Positions 35,331 through 47,509 of a DNA stretch of 64,000 nucleotides are shown here, piece by piece. The DNA lies in contig NC_089782.1 of NCBI RefSeq assembly GCF_040412425.1, positions 22,738,122-22,802,121 of the forward strand. Reading direction: 5' to 3'. The notes under the pieces are model-generated. The model saw nothing but the letters and a program-made list of their open reading frames with translations, had not been told where the DNA came from and made no database searches. Made by a program: the position numbers and the translations under genes. Within the stretch, counting starts at the first letter, position 1, and each line of letters starts with the position of its first letter. Origin of the DNA: Macrobrachium rosenbergii. Its lineage: Eukaryota; Arthropoda; Malacostraca; Decapoda; Palaemonidae.

Positions 35331-36105
35331 TGCGCGCGCCGTATGTCTTCTCGTCGTTGCGTGCCGAGGTTCCCTATAGCGGGGGTGCCTTCAAGAAGAG
35401 ACCCATGGTGGTTGTTAGGCATAATGCTAACGCTGTCACTCGGTGATTGATACTTGGTAATCCAAATGACAGAGTGGGCCAGCACCCAGCTCTTCGCCAA
35501 GAGACAAAAACGTTTCCTGTGCGATATCAAGCCCCTCATTTTCATTCAAATGTGCACCAGAATGAGAAAAAAATGCATTTTTTTTATTGCTTACCTTTTC
35601 TCTCTTTTTTTCGTCCTTTTTTCTCATTTGGGTAATAGAAATAAAAAAAATATGCACCCCTTTTCCGTTTTTGTTAAGGATAATGGTTTTTTTCCGTTTT
35701 CCCTCTCACACTTTAAAGAGATTTTCCTTTTTTTTTTTGGACAGCAAAGTAATTTGACTCAGAACGGCATCAGCACTGCAGTTTATTCAAGATCATTCTC
35801 GGGTTTTTGTTCGTTCCAGTTTATCTCTTGTTTACTTATTTTTTTTTTACATTCAGAACTAATACTACTAGCCACCTGCATATGAACTATGATCATACTA
35901 CATAATGACTGGCTTGCATCTGAAACAATGACGACTTTCAAGTTTCATGTAACAAGTCTTATCTTTTTGTTAAAGTCTTGCGAAGTATTTCAAAATAAAA
36001 TGGGACGTGAATTTAGGATTCTTACCTACCCTGGAATTGAAGGGGGAAAACCAGTAGAAGGACCACTGAACGCGCATAAAACATTAATTTTACTTATATA
36101 GATGC
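35331..36105. other. Unassigned, T-rich sequence
   Basis: A plus-strand frame is open for 139 codons from an ATG at 35466 to 35885 (MTEWASTQLFAKRQKRF, then F/L-rich). It crosses several poly-T runs, the F-rich composition follows from those runs, and no domain is recognised. I do not call it a gene. Confidence 0.4.
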
Positions 36106-36207
36106 ATATATATAAATATATATATGAATATATGTATATGAATATATATATATATACATATATATATAGATGTATATATTATATGTATATATGTATATAT
36201 ATGCATA

Positions 36208-36269
<62 letters not shown>

Positions 36270-36372
36270 TATTTATATATAAAAATTTAATCTATCTGTC
36301 TATCTATCTATCTATCTATATACATTATTACATACATACATGCACATATATATGTATATATATACATATATA

Positions 36373-36404
<32 letters not shown>

Positions 36405-36445
36405 ATATGTATGTATATCAATATGTATGTATGTATGTATATATG
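36106..36445. repeat. (TA)n/(TCTA)n/(TGTA)n compound microsatellite
   Basis: (TA)n with GATA and TGTA interruptions, then TCTATCTATCTATC at about 36294-36320, then TGTATGTATGTA at about 36380-36440. Confidence 0.95.
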
Positions 36446-36531
36446 TTGTATATTGCTAGATGGATAAACAGATAGTCCCTTTCTAAAGCCTTACGAGCTT
36501 AAAAATACATCAAACAGTTTAGTACAAAATA

Positions 36532-36533
<2 letters not shown>

Positions 36534-36606
<73 letters not shown>
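36534..36606. repeat. (CT)n microsatellite
   Basis: About 36 CT units. Confidence 0.97.
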
Positions 36607-36608
<2 letters not shown>

Positions 36609-36888
36609 TTATTTCTTTCTGGCCTGTTGTTTATTATGAAAATCAACCCTCACAGTCATATTCCCAGGACGCCCTGGGTGGAGAAGGAAGTGAAAATATG
36701 AAAATATAATGAACACAGACAAACATTCACTACGCACTTAGCAACAGCCCAATATAACATCCCGAAGAAAAATGAAAATGAGGGGTATAACATAATATTC
36801 ATCACCACACGCTGTCATTTTTGCACAGAAGATTTATAGGCACGCTCGTAACTCACACTCAGCTTTTCTTTTTTTTTTTGTTTTGTTC

Positions 36889-37103
<215 letters not shown>

Positions 37104-38825
37104 TGAACAAACTTTTCCATTCAAAACACACCAGGATGTCATTTCTGGACTAAGTTTGCAGGAACCGTCTAGGCATTTTGAGGATTACCAGGCTGATAAA
37201 AGTGCAATCTATTGCAATGACTTTCGCGACATTTAACTACATTTAACTTTTTTCTAGCAGTAGACTACTTTATGAAGTGTGATGAACAGATAACCAAACT
37301 TAAGCAATTATGAGCGTAATCGAAGGTAGAAATAACTTTTCTAAATTTCTAGATCAATCTTTTAAAAAATAAAAAAAATTTACACCGACAGCTTATTGTA
37401 CAGATAAATATTCAGATCAGACGGAAAGATCTCAAAAGGCCTCCATTTTGGTTTTATTTTCTTTTGGGAAACTCTCTATTTAAACACTAAATTCACAAGC
37501 CTAAATTCTATAAACTAACTTTGCTGCAAACTTGTCAGAACCGCAATTTGTTGGCAAGGGAAAAGGACATTGAAAACTTTGACCCAATGTATATCTTGCC
37601 ATTTTATAAAAAAAAGCCCAAAATGTCTTCCAGCTAGGTCCCATCGAAATCTAAATCTTGCCTTTTTGGAAAGAGGCCAGTTAGAATAAAAAAGAAACTT
37701 TATTTTCAATCTTTGACAAGATTCTGACATAACTCCATAAGCAAGAAAATAACAAAGGAAATTAGATGATCCGACGACAAAATAAAATGGGTAATTAGAT
37801 GTCTTGGAAGCAAATAACAAAAGGAAAGTTGATAAAAGAGTGTACATCATGATTTAGGGACATGCGGCCTTTACTGACTAATACTGTATATTCAAAACTT
37901 CATCTGAATTTTGTTTGGGCAAAATTTTTCAGAATATGAACTTTCTTCTTCAACAAATCTAGTAGAAGGCGTCAGTGTAAATATATCATTCAAATTATTC
38001 ACATTATTATTTACTCATCTATTTCTATTAGTTTATTTTTTGCTTTATGCGACCTAATCTTAACTGCCAATAATACTGTTGTCAGGTTATCCTTTTTTCT
38101 GCCACACAAATATTATCCTTTTTCGCGTTCTAGGCATGTTTTCGTTTACAAACAGGCCATCTACAGTTGTTTTTCTTTTCCTCCTATGTGTAAGGTAATG
38201 CGCTCAAACACCCATACAATTTTACCCTAATCTCCTTTAGTCCTTTACATGCAGTTGCAAAAACTTGGTATTTTTCCAAGATTTATTTAAGACTGAAAGG
38301 GGAATCAACAATTCCCAGCTCTCTGTATGATCTTATTTTTAAATTTTTGTAGCCATACATAACTGAGTTTGTTTCTCCAAGTGGGTGTATGTTTAAGTAC
38401 TGTACACAAACCAATCCATTTCCAATCTACTTCAATGAATGTTTGTGTGCACAAGCGTGCATTATCCCCTTTTTTTTCTGCAAGTTCGTTTAAGCGACCA
38501 AACACGCAAAAGCCATCAGATAAACACGGCAAACTTTAGGAAGGTACACCAAGGAGGCAAACAGCGTCTTTGGTTGCATGACCTTTGACCTCTGGGCGCG
38601 ATATCGTCTCCCGAATGAATGATCGCGGACACCTTCCATAAGAAAATTATTTCCAAATACAAATTCTATTTGTGTGTGTGTGTGTGTTTGTGCTTGTGTG
38701 CTTGTGCTTGTAAGTCGAGTGCACAATATACATGATGAGAGTATGGTAAACATGTGCTTTCCTGGAGCACAGGTCCTATAGTAGACTTTTCTCAGTCCAT
38801 TCCTACCTGATCTCCAAGATTTATT
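37104..38825. other. Unassigned AT-rich sequence
   Basis: The longest stretch here without a strong repeat. Minus-strand frames at 37515-37850 (111 codons, ATG start, hydrophobic N-terminus MMYTLLSTFLLLFAS) and 38490-38849 (119 codons, crossing a (GT)n) have no recognised domain. A (TG)n lies at about 38671-38688. Confidence 0.4.
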
Positions 38826-39250
38826 TTCTATCTGACCTTTATGACACATTCTCTAATTGACCATTCGGCTGGTCTTTCAGATTCCAACAACAACTGACCT
38901 TTTACGAACTGACCTTTTATTATTCAGTTTTAATTGAATGCTACGACTCATTCACTATATGACCTTCCCGACTCATTTTCTAAATGAACTTTCAGATTCA
39001 TTCTCCTACCCTTCCGATTTACTCTCTAACAAACCTTTCTGATTCATTCTCTAGCCGACTTTTCATATTCGTTTTGTTAATGACTCTCCTGAGTAATACT
39101 CTAACTGACCTTCCTGATTCTTTACCCAACTGATATTTTGTTCCTAGTCTGATACCGATTCAGTCGTTACCCGAATATTCAAATTAATTTTAAAAATGAC
39201 CTTTATAATGTATAAAATTACCGATGTCTCAGCAGATTCTCTAGGCCGCT
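38826..39250. repeat. Degenerate 28-30 bp tandem repeat
   Basis: About thirteen poorly conserved units share a phrase like GACCTTCTGATTCATTCTCTAACT. It directly precedes the better-conserved 37-38 bp array and may be its older edge. Confidence 0.6.
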
Positions 39251-40200
39251 TTTTCAAACCATTCCCCACCTCCTTTCTGTACAGACTTTCAGAACTGACT
39301 CTCCATTCCTTTTATGTACATACTTCTTGAAGCGAGTCTCTCCATTCCTTTTCATTAAATACATTGAAAGTGACTCTCCATTCCCTTTCTGTACAAACTT
39401 TGAGAAGGAATTCTTCATTCCTTTTCTGTACAGACTTTGAGAAATGACTCTATTCCATTTCTGTACAAACTTTGAGAAGGGATTCTTCATTTCTTTTCTG
39501 TACAGGCTTTGAGAAGTGACTCCTTTCCTTTTCTGTATAAAATCTTAGACCTTTCATTTCTTTTCTGTACAGATTTCGAGCAGTGACTCTCCATTCCTTT
39601 TCTGTACAGACACTGTGAACTGACTCGCCATTCCTTTTCTGGACAGACTTTGAGAAGTAGCTCTACCTTTCTGTACAAACTTTGAGAGGTGGTTCTTCAT
39701 TCCTTTTCCGCACAGATTTTGAGAAGTCACTCTCTATTCCTTTTCTGTTCAGACTTTGAAAAATGACTCTCCATTCCTTTTCTGTACAGAGTTGAGAAGT
39801 TTCTCTCCATTTTTTTCTGTATAGACTTTGAGAAGTGACTATTCACTCCTTTACTTCACAGATTTAGAGAAGTGAATCTCCTTCCGTTTTCTTTTTAAGT
39901 ATAGGTTTTGTGTAGTGATTCTTCTGGCATTCAAAACTTGGGCTTTGTGAAGTGATTTTCCTGTCATTTATCTACAGTGGCTACTCCAAGACGTGATTTT
40001 CTTGCCTTTTCATTGCAGATTTAGAGAAACAGTTCCGCAATTTCCACCCTTGGCACTGAGAAGAAAATCTTTTGACATTTCCAATACAGCATTTCAGAGG
40101 TGATTCTCCATTCATTTTCGGCATTTACAGCCAGGGGTGAGTTTTCCCGTTATTTTCAGCATATCTTTTGAGACGTAATTTCCATAACTGTTACATTATA
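39251..40200. repeat. 37-38 bp minisatellite, about 16 clear units
   Basis: Core units share CATTCCTTTTCTGTACAGAC followed by TTTGAGAAGTGACTCTC. Units are well conserved at about 39270-39850 and decay to GATTCTCC/GATTTTCC phrases toward 40200. Minus-strand frames made of FVQKGNGES-like repeats arise from this array. Confidence 0.85.
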
Positions 40201-40229
40201 AACTTTGTCAAGGGGTTCAGGCATAATCT

Positions 40230-40577
40230 AGTACCGATTTTCCCCCGTAGGGACTTGGGGGATGGGTAGTGCCGTCAGTGCACCTCATGCGGTGCATTGT
40301 AGGCATTACTTAAGGTTCTTTGCAGTGTGCCTTCGGTACCTAGCTGCAACCCCTTTCGTTCCTTTTACTGTACCTCCTTTCATATTCTCTTTCTTCCATC
40401 TTACTTTCCGCCCTCTCCTACCAATTAATTCATAGTGCAAGTGCGAGGTTTTCCTCCTGTTACACCTTTCAAACCTTTTACTGTCAATTTCTGTTTTAGC
40501 GCTGAACAACCTCATAGGTTCCAGTGCTTGGCCTTTGGCCTAAATGCTACATTCAATTCAGTTCAGTACCGATTCTC
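40230..40577 (+). mobile_element. Family B SINE-like element, copy 3, with 10-13 bp TSD
   Basis: AGTACCGATT is repeated exactly at 40230-40239 and 40565-40574; with one T/C difference the match is 13 bp. The insert 40243-40564 is 322 bp, the longest copy. It is in the opposite orientation to the other five, and its tail (ATTCAATTCAGTTC) reads on the plus strand. The start TTCCCCCGTAGGGACTTGGG retains the C/G-rich 5' end missing from copy 1. It lies immediately next to the 39 kb minisatellite. Confidence 0.9.
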
Positions 40578-41071
40578 TAGACTTCGTAATTTCACTCCCC
40601 AACTCAAAACGTTCCTTATCAAATTCTCGTAAAGCCTACAGTCAGTTTAGACTGACCTGGCCACATGCTAGCACGGGCTCTTCCATTTTCTGGGTCAATT
40701 ACCAAAAGTACGTCCCCTGCAAGCGTGCAAGCACCCGCAAGAGAGATGACAGGAGACACTTATGTGATGTCATGCGCGTTGATCCTTGTGTACAAAGTGA
40801 AAGCAACGCAAAAAAAAAAAAAAAACTTTAAAATAACTTTCTGATGGAGTAGGAAAACTGTTCTTCTGTAATATACGGCAAATAAAAATATAAAACTTCT
40901 AAATGATTCATAAGAACTGGATATGAATTGGAGATAATACAAAATAAAAACAAAAACAAAAAAATAGTGGTGGCAACCGGTCTTTTAGTGCCGTGCAGGG
41001 AGCGATAAACCTCTGCTTTTTATATGAAAATAGAACTCTGGCTTAACTAATCTTTCATTGGCCCACGAAGT

Positions 41072-41078
<7 letters not shown>
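40578..41078. other. Unassigned sequence
   Basis: Poly-A at about 40810-40825. No other feature is recognised. Confidence 0.35.
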
Positions 41079-41143
<65 letters not shown>

Positions 41144-41162
41144 GAGAGAGAGAGAGAGAGAG
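41079..41162. repeat. (GA)n(CAGA)n(GA)n microsatellite
   Basis: (GA)n changes to about nine CAGA units at 41107-41142 and back to (GA)n. Confidence 0.95.
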
Positions 41163-41269
41163 ACTCGGGAAAATAAATCTAAAACTTATCAGCCGCGTGA
41201 ATTTAAACGCTCCAAATGTGTGTTATGTTTTCAAGATCGCCCGAGGGACATTCTACTTTCTTCTTATTC

Positions 41270-41335
41270 TCTTCCTTTTCTTGCTTTTTCTTCTTCCTCC
41301 TCTTCCTCTTCCTCTTCTTCTTCTTCTTCTTCTTC
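41270..41335. repeat. CTT/CCT-rich trinucleotide tract
   Basis: Pyrimidine-only run of CTT and CCT triplets. Confidence 0.85.
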
Positions 41336-41491
41336 TCGAATGTGGTGTCCTTGAACTTATCGCAAAGAAATGCTTGACGACGTCCACTTTATCAAAATTG
41401 TCTTAGAGATAATGGACTATAAATCACACGCCGTACACCGGGGAACGGGTTTGCAACGCGCTGACACTTCAATAGACCAACATTCTTGCCT

Positions 41492-41492
<1 letters not shown>

Positions 41493-41562
<70 letters not shown>
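41493..41562. repeat. (CT)n microsatellite
   Basis: About 35 CT units. Confidence 0.97.
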
Positions 41563-41564
<2 letters not shown>

Positions 41565-41639
41565 TGAACGAACTTGTAAATATGCGAGAGAGGTGTAGAA
41601 AGTCTAAAGCGAGGTGAAGCATTAGCAGCAGCAGCGGTA

Positions 41640-41641
41640 GC

Positions 41642-41717
<76 letters not shown>

Positions 41718-41760
41718 TAATTGTAATAATAATAATAATAATAATAATAAGTATTATTAT
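41640..41760. repeat. (AAT)n microsatellite
   Basis: About 25 AAT units at 41643-41716, a TATAATTG interruption, then more AAT to 41749 and short ATT. Confidence 0.95.
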
Positions 41761-42119
41761 TGTGTAGTAATATGTATTATTATGTGTATGTATTAATATT
41801 AATATTAATATATACCTAATCAAGTGATGAAATAATAATGAATGAAGTAATTGTCTAATTGAACAAATATATATCATTAACACAACTAGAACTAATTCTA
41901 ACTTGGCGTTTATATAATCAATTACTTAAAGATACATGTAAACATAAAATTAAATAAATCAATAAAATAAACTAAATAAATAAAAGTAAAGATAAGTGTA
42001 AATGCAAGCAACATTCTTGACCAGCAACTGATTGCTATATGAAATAAAAGATTAGGCGGGCGAAAGCACAGTTAAAGATCTTGGCAGCTAAGCAGAGATA
42101 AGGAAATGTCCCAGCAGCG
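41761..42119. other. Unassigned AT-rich sequence
   Basis: AATTAATATTAATA and AAATAAATAAA patches only. Confidence 0.4.
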
Positions 42120-42194
42120 AATAAGTGAAAATGACTTTAAATCCATGATAATGAATGAGTTCGAAATGACAATCCAATCCACGAAAATGAGTCT

Positions 42195-42503
42195 TGAATT
42201 CAATATAGAATTCAGGCCAAAGGCCAAGCACTGGGACCTATGAGGTCATTCAGCGCTGAAACGGAAATGGACAGTAAGAAGGTTTGATAGCTGTAACAGG
42301 AGGAAAACCTCACGGTTGCACTATGAAACAATCGTTATGAGAAAGTGGAAAGTAAGATGGAAGAAATAGAATACGAACGGAGATACAGTAAAAGGAATGA
42401 AAGAGATTGCAGGTAGGGGCCGAAAGGAAGCTGCAAAGACCCTTAAGTAATGCCTACAGTACACCACCTGAGGTGCACTGACGGCACTAACCCCATGGGG
42501 GAA
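42195..42503 (-). mobile_element. Family B SINE-like element, copy 4, inside minisatellite
   Basis: It spans from GAATTCAATATAGAATTCAGG to the CACTAACCCCATGGGGG end. No target-site duplication can be read, because both flanks are degenerate minisatellite units. Several substitutions (CACGGTTGCAC, GGAAGCTGCAAAG) suggest it is older than copies 1-3. Confidence 0.85.
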
Positions 42504-42760
42504 ATCTGTGATAAGAGATTCTGCAAATTTAAAATCAGTGGCAATGAGAGTTAAAAATTTAATTTTAAATCCGTGATAAGATAATGCGTGTTTGAAAATT
42601 AATTTAATTGGTAAAGAGCAAGTCCATGATATTGAACGCGTCTAATCTTCAAATCTGTGTCAAAAAATTATTTTAAAAATTAATTTAAAGCCTGTGGCAA
42701 TGTCTGAAAATTCAATTAAAATCTGTGGTAATGAGTCTGAAAATTAATTGCAAATCCATA

Positions 42761-43143
42761 AAAGAAAAAAATGCGCGGAAGTTTATTCGGCGCAATCAAG
42801 TTTTCTGTACAGCGTATAATGCTGTATGAAACTCTCAGCCACGGCCCATGGAACTCTCAGCCACGGTCCATAAAACTTTCACCACGGCCCGGTGGTAGCC
42901 TGTGTTGTTGGCACCTATAGCGGTGCCACACGCACGATCAAGGCTAACTTTAACCTTAAATAAAATAAAAACTGAGGCTAGAAGGCTGCAATTTAGTATG
43001 TTTGATGACTGGAAGGTGGATGATCAACATACCAATTTGCAGCCCTCTAGCCTCAGTATTTTGTAAGATCTGAGGGCGGACAGAAAAAGTGCGGACGGGC
43101 AGGCAAAGCCATCTCAACAGTTTTCTTTTACAGAAAACTAAAA
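42761..43143 (+). mobile_element. Family A element, copy 5, inside minisatellite
   Basis: The terminal hairpin GCGCGGAA, GTTTA, TTCGGCGC is at 42773-42793. Three 22-bp repeat units lie at about 42825-42889, and the central inverted repeat at 42971-43057. The other terminal hairpin is at 43119-43139. Array sequence resumes as CAAATCCATA on the left and ATGAGCAGG on the right, which fixes the element at about 383 bp. The family reading frame is open from the GCACCTATAG block for about 53 codons and ends in a TAA at about 43061. Confidence 0.88.
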
Positions 43144-45215
43144 ATGAGCAGGTATGAACATTTATCTCAAATCCATAGTAAGGACTAAGTTTGAAAATTC
43201 ATTTTAAATCACAGGTAATGAATTTAAAAATCAATATGAAATCTACGGTAATAAATAAGTTTGAAAATCTACAGCGATGACTGTTTGAAAACTTATTTGA
43301 AATTCACAGCACTGATTGGGTCTCAAAATTAATTTCAAATCTGCAGTCTGGAAATGTATTTCAAATCCATGGCAATGAGATTTTGGAAATTGCCAAGTCC
43401 ATGGTAATGATTAGGACATTTAATTAAAATAAGTTGCAATTAGTGAGTCTGAACATCACAATACTTTCAAATCCTTGGTAATGAGTAAGCGAAAATTCTA
43501 TTCGAATCTGGTAATCAGTATGGAAATTAACTCAAAGTCCATAGTAATGATAGTGAAAATTATTTTAAAATCTGTAGTGTGAGTGATGATGATGATGAGA
43601 GTTTGAAAAAATCCAATTTCGTTGCACTGAATGAATGTGAAAGTTAGTCTCAAATGTGGTGATTGGTTAGTGTAAAAAAATCAAATATGCAGTAATGAAT
43701 GAGTCTGAAAATTAACTTCAAATCCTTAGTAATGAGTCTGAAAATCAAGTTCAAATCCCTTGTAATAAGTCTGAAAATTAGGTTCAGATCCTTTGTAACG
43801 TGTCTGAAAATTAAATTCAAATCCTTTGTAATGTGTCTGAAAATTAAATTCAAATCCTTTGTAATGAGTCTGAAAACTAAGCACAAATTCTTAGTAATGA
43901 GTCTCAAAATTAATTTAAATCATTTGTAATGAGTCTGAAGATTAAGTTCAAATCCTTTGTAATAAGTCTGAAAATTAAATTTAAATCACTTGTAATAAGT
44001 CTAAAAGTTAAGTTCAAATCCTTTGTAATGCGTCTGAAGGTAAGTTCAAAAAGTTAAGTTCAAATCTTAGTCTGAAAATTAATTTAAATCCTTTATAAAT
44101 GAGAACTAGTTCAAATCCCTTTGTGATAAGTTAACAAATCTTTTGTAATGAGTCTGAAAATCAAATCCTTTGTAATAAGTCTGAAAATTAAGTTCAGATC
44201 TTTCGAAATGAATCTGAAAATTAAATTCAAATCCTTTGTAATGTGTCAGAAAATTGAGTTCAAATCCTTTGTAATGAGTCTGAAAACTAAGTTCAAATCC
44301 TTAGTAATGAATCTGAAAATTAATTTAAATCCTTTGTAGTGAGTATGAAAACTAAGCTCAAATCCTTTGTAATAGGTCTGAAAATTAACTTTAAATCCTT
44401 TGCAATGAGTCTGAAAATTAAATTCAAATCCTTTGCAATAAGTCTGAAAATTAAGTTCAAATCTTTCGTAATGAGCCTGAAAATTAAGTTAAAATCCTTT
44501 GTAATGTGTCTGAAAATTAAATTAAAATCCTTTGTAATGTGTCTGAAAATTAAATTCAAATTCTTTGTAATGTGTCTGAAAATTAAGTTCAAATCCCTTG
44601 TAATGAGTCTGAAAACTAAGTTCAAATCCTTAGTAATGTGTCTGAAAATTAAGTTCAAATCCTTCATAATGAGTCAGATAACCAATTTCAAATCGTTGGA
44701 AATGAACATGAAAAATTAAATCCTTTTTAATGAGTCTGAAAATTAATTTCAAATCGGTGGAAATGAATAAGAAAATTAAAATTAAATCTTTGGTAGTGTG
44801 TTTAAGAAAACTAATTTAAAATCCGTGGTTATGAGTGCAAATTAATTACAAAATCATATAAAAGTGTGAAAGTTAATTTAAAATCCATGGCCATTTATGT
44901 TAAATTCAGCCTGAAAGTCTCGGTAGTAAATCTGAAAATAAATTTCAAGTCGGTACTATGTAAATCATCTTCAATCAGTGGAACTGATTAATCCGGAAAA
45001 TGAACGAAAAATCCACGGCAAAGCTTCAGGACGTGACACTAACTTCTAAATCCCTAGTAATGAGTGAGTCTGAAAATGAATTTCAAAACCAAGGCATAAA
45101 GTGAGTTCGAGATTGAGTTCTAAACCCCTTACACTAGCTAAGCTTGAGAATGAATTCTAAGCATTTTTACAATGAGTGAGTTTGAGAACGAATTCCAAGT
45201 TCCTTGCAGAGTTAA

Positions 45216-45499
45216 ACAGTCAAACGACCGCCACTCCTTTTCTCTTGGCAGGAGCTTTCTTTTGGCCTTCGTATCTTGAGACTGTCACTCGTCTTCCCAC
45301 CTTTTCGTTGAACGGTACTTGACATTTTTTTTTTATTTTCTTTTTAATGTTTTTATTTTTATATCCCATGTTCGTAGAAGTCGAGTCAATTTTATGGTAT
45401 TAGTTTATTACCTTTGAGCTTGATAATGCGGCTAGGTTCTCAAAACGTTGCAAGAAAAGCCGTGAGACGTTTTCTTCTGATGCCCTTTGCTTTATATTA
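45216..45499. other. Unassigned sequence
   Basis: Poly-T at about 45326-45335. Nothing recognised. Confidence 0.35.
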
Positions 45500-45763
<264 letters not shown>

Positions 45764-45765
<2 letters not shown>

Positions 45766-46398
45766 TATATTATATAAAATTTACAAAACATAACAATGTT
45801 GTCAGCTTTGAGCATGAGAGGAGGAGGTTGATGATAATCGACTTGTCGTGAGGGAAGAAACACAAAAAAGAGATATCAGGCACGAGTTCATTAATGAGGT
45901 GTAGATCTTAAGAGTTAAATAATGATGAATGTAACATAATTAAAAGACCTATACTCAAAAAATGCTTTCGATTGGTAAGAAAATGTATTAAATAACTTCT
46001 TCAACTGAGTAAATAAACGCTCTAAATAACAGACTACTTTATAATGAAACACGAAAATTTTATGAAATGTAGTTAGAAATACTTATCTAAAATGCAAATC
46101 AGACAATACTAAAAGCAAGTTAAAAATAAGAAATGATTCAGGATAAATAACTTTATATAAAAATAATCCCTAACTTATGTAATATTCCTGGTCTCATGAT
46201 TTTTTCTTTGCTTGTCTACTAGAAGCATAATGGAAAATTACATGTTTGAACTTTACGAAAATTTCGTCTAAAAGTGATGCCTCGTGACCGACAACAAGTG
46301 ATGAGATTTTGGAAGAGACAGATATGTAATTTGTGGGGTTGCAGGACCCTTTGGAAGGCGGAATGCTCAGCCTTGGCGCAGGCTTGTATTCTTAGAAC
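45764..46398. other. Unassigned AT-rich sequence
   Basis: No feature recognised. Confidence 0.4.
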
Positions 46399-46715
46399 AG
46401 AATATAATAGAATATAGAATTTAGTCCAAAGGCCAAGCGCTGGGACCTATGAGGTCATTCAGCACTGAAACAAGAAACTGACAGTAAAAATGTTGAAAGG
46501 TGTAAGCAGAGAGGGGAAAACCTCGCAGCTGCACTGTGATATAACTGTGAGAGAGGGTGGAAAGGAAGATGGAAGAAAGAGAATATGAAGAAAGAGTACA
46601 GCAAAAGGAACGAGGGGTTGCAGCTGGGGCCGAAAGGCACCCACTGCAAAAGAACTTCAAGTAATGTCTACCAGTGCACTGCATGGTGTACTGAAGGCAC
46701 TACTCCCCAAGGGAA
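46399..46715 (-). mobile_element. Family B SINE-like element, copy 5 (diverged)
   Basis: It spans from AGAATATAATAGAATATAG to TACTCCCCAAGGGAATC. It carries small insertions relative to the others (TGTAAGCAGAGAGG, GGCACCCACTGCAAAAG) and no readable target-site duplication. The three overlapping minus-strand frames at 46421-46684 are products of its pyrimidine-rich strand. Confidence 0.85.
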
Positions 46716-46965
46716 TCAAATTTGTTAGCTTCAGATGCTTCACGGGGTATATCGTGTATTAGAGCACCTGAATAAAATAAGATCATTTCAAAGGGAAGAG
46801 AAGAAATGGAAGTGAAATACAAAGATATCAGCGAAGATATACAAAACAGAACAATCAGACGTATATCTACAAAAAAAAAATTAAAACTACCGTCCATTTA
46901 AACAGTGATAAAATAATGAAATCAAGAGAGAAATCATAGAGAGATTATATGGGTGTTATGTATGG

Positions 46966-47225
46966 TATGTATATATGCATGTGTATATATATATATATAT
47001 ATACATATATATATGCATATATATATATATATATATATATATAGATAGATGAGACATATATGTATATATATAAATAAAATGAGAGAGAGAGAGAGAGAGA
47101 GAGACAGAATGCTCGAGAGAGAGAGGATAGCAAATACTCGTAAAAATAATTTTCCTGAAGCAACAAAAGGCAACAAATGGAATAAAAGGGAATCTCCAGA
47201 CGGAGAGAGAGAGAGAGAGAGAGAG
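46966..47225. repeat. (TA)n and (GA)n microsatellite cluster
   Basis: Interrupted (TA)n at about 46966-47043, GATAGATGA, then (GA)n at 47082-47103 and 47203-47225 around a unique stretch. Confidence 0.92.
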
Positions 47226-47402
47226 AAGAAAACACCGTTAAGCCAACATGCACTTACAGTGTCCCTAGTCACTGGCCCCTGTTCTCCAATATGATGGATA
47301 GCAATGATTTATCAGAAAGGTGTCCAGTCGCCATGATCCTACAGGGACCGTGCCACGACTCTTTACAGAATATAGATTTTTCTCCCCCCCCTTTCCCCAT
47401 CC

Positions 47403-47407
<5 letters not shown>

Positions 47408-47465
<58 letters not shown>
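47408..47465. repeat. (CT)n microsatellite
   Basis: About 29 CT units, preceded by a C-rich stretch (CTCCCCCCCCTTTCCCC) at 47382-47407. Confidence 0.97.
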
Positions 47466-47470
<5 letters not shown>

Positions 47471-47509
47471 AAACAGACATTTTTACTTCTTCAGTCGGCG
47501 TTCCTTGTA

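Larger units (their letters stand above)
42120..45215. repeat. 33-bp minisatellite, about 3 kb, with two insertions
   Basis: Units of about 33 bp share AATGAGTCTGAAAATTAAG followed by TTCAAATCCTTTGT. The best-conserved part is about 43690-44760 (some thirty units, several nearly identical); both edges are degenerate (AAATCCATGATAATGA-type units from about 42130, and again to 45215). The array is interrupted by a family B SINE (42195-42503) and a family A element (42761-43143). The unit length is divisible by three, so repetitive frames (SLKIKFKSFVM on plus, FRLITKDLNLI on minus) run through it without meaning. Confidence 0.9.

Noticed and set aside
35454..35885. 143-codon plus-strand frame (ATG at 35466)
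   Set aside because: Crosses several poly-T runs that produce FFF/LFF stretches; no domain recognised.
37515..37850. 111-codon minus-strand frame with ATG and signal-like N-terminus
   Set aside because: AT-rich, no recognised domain, no supporting splice or polyadenylation context; length is within chance for 64 kb in six frames.
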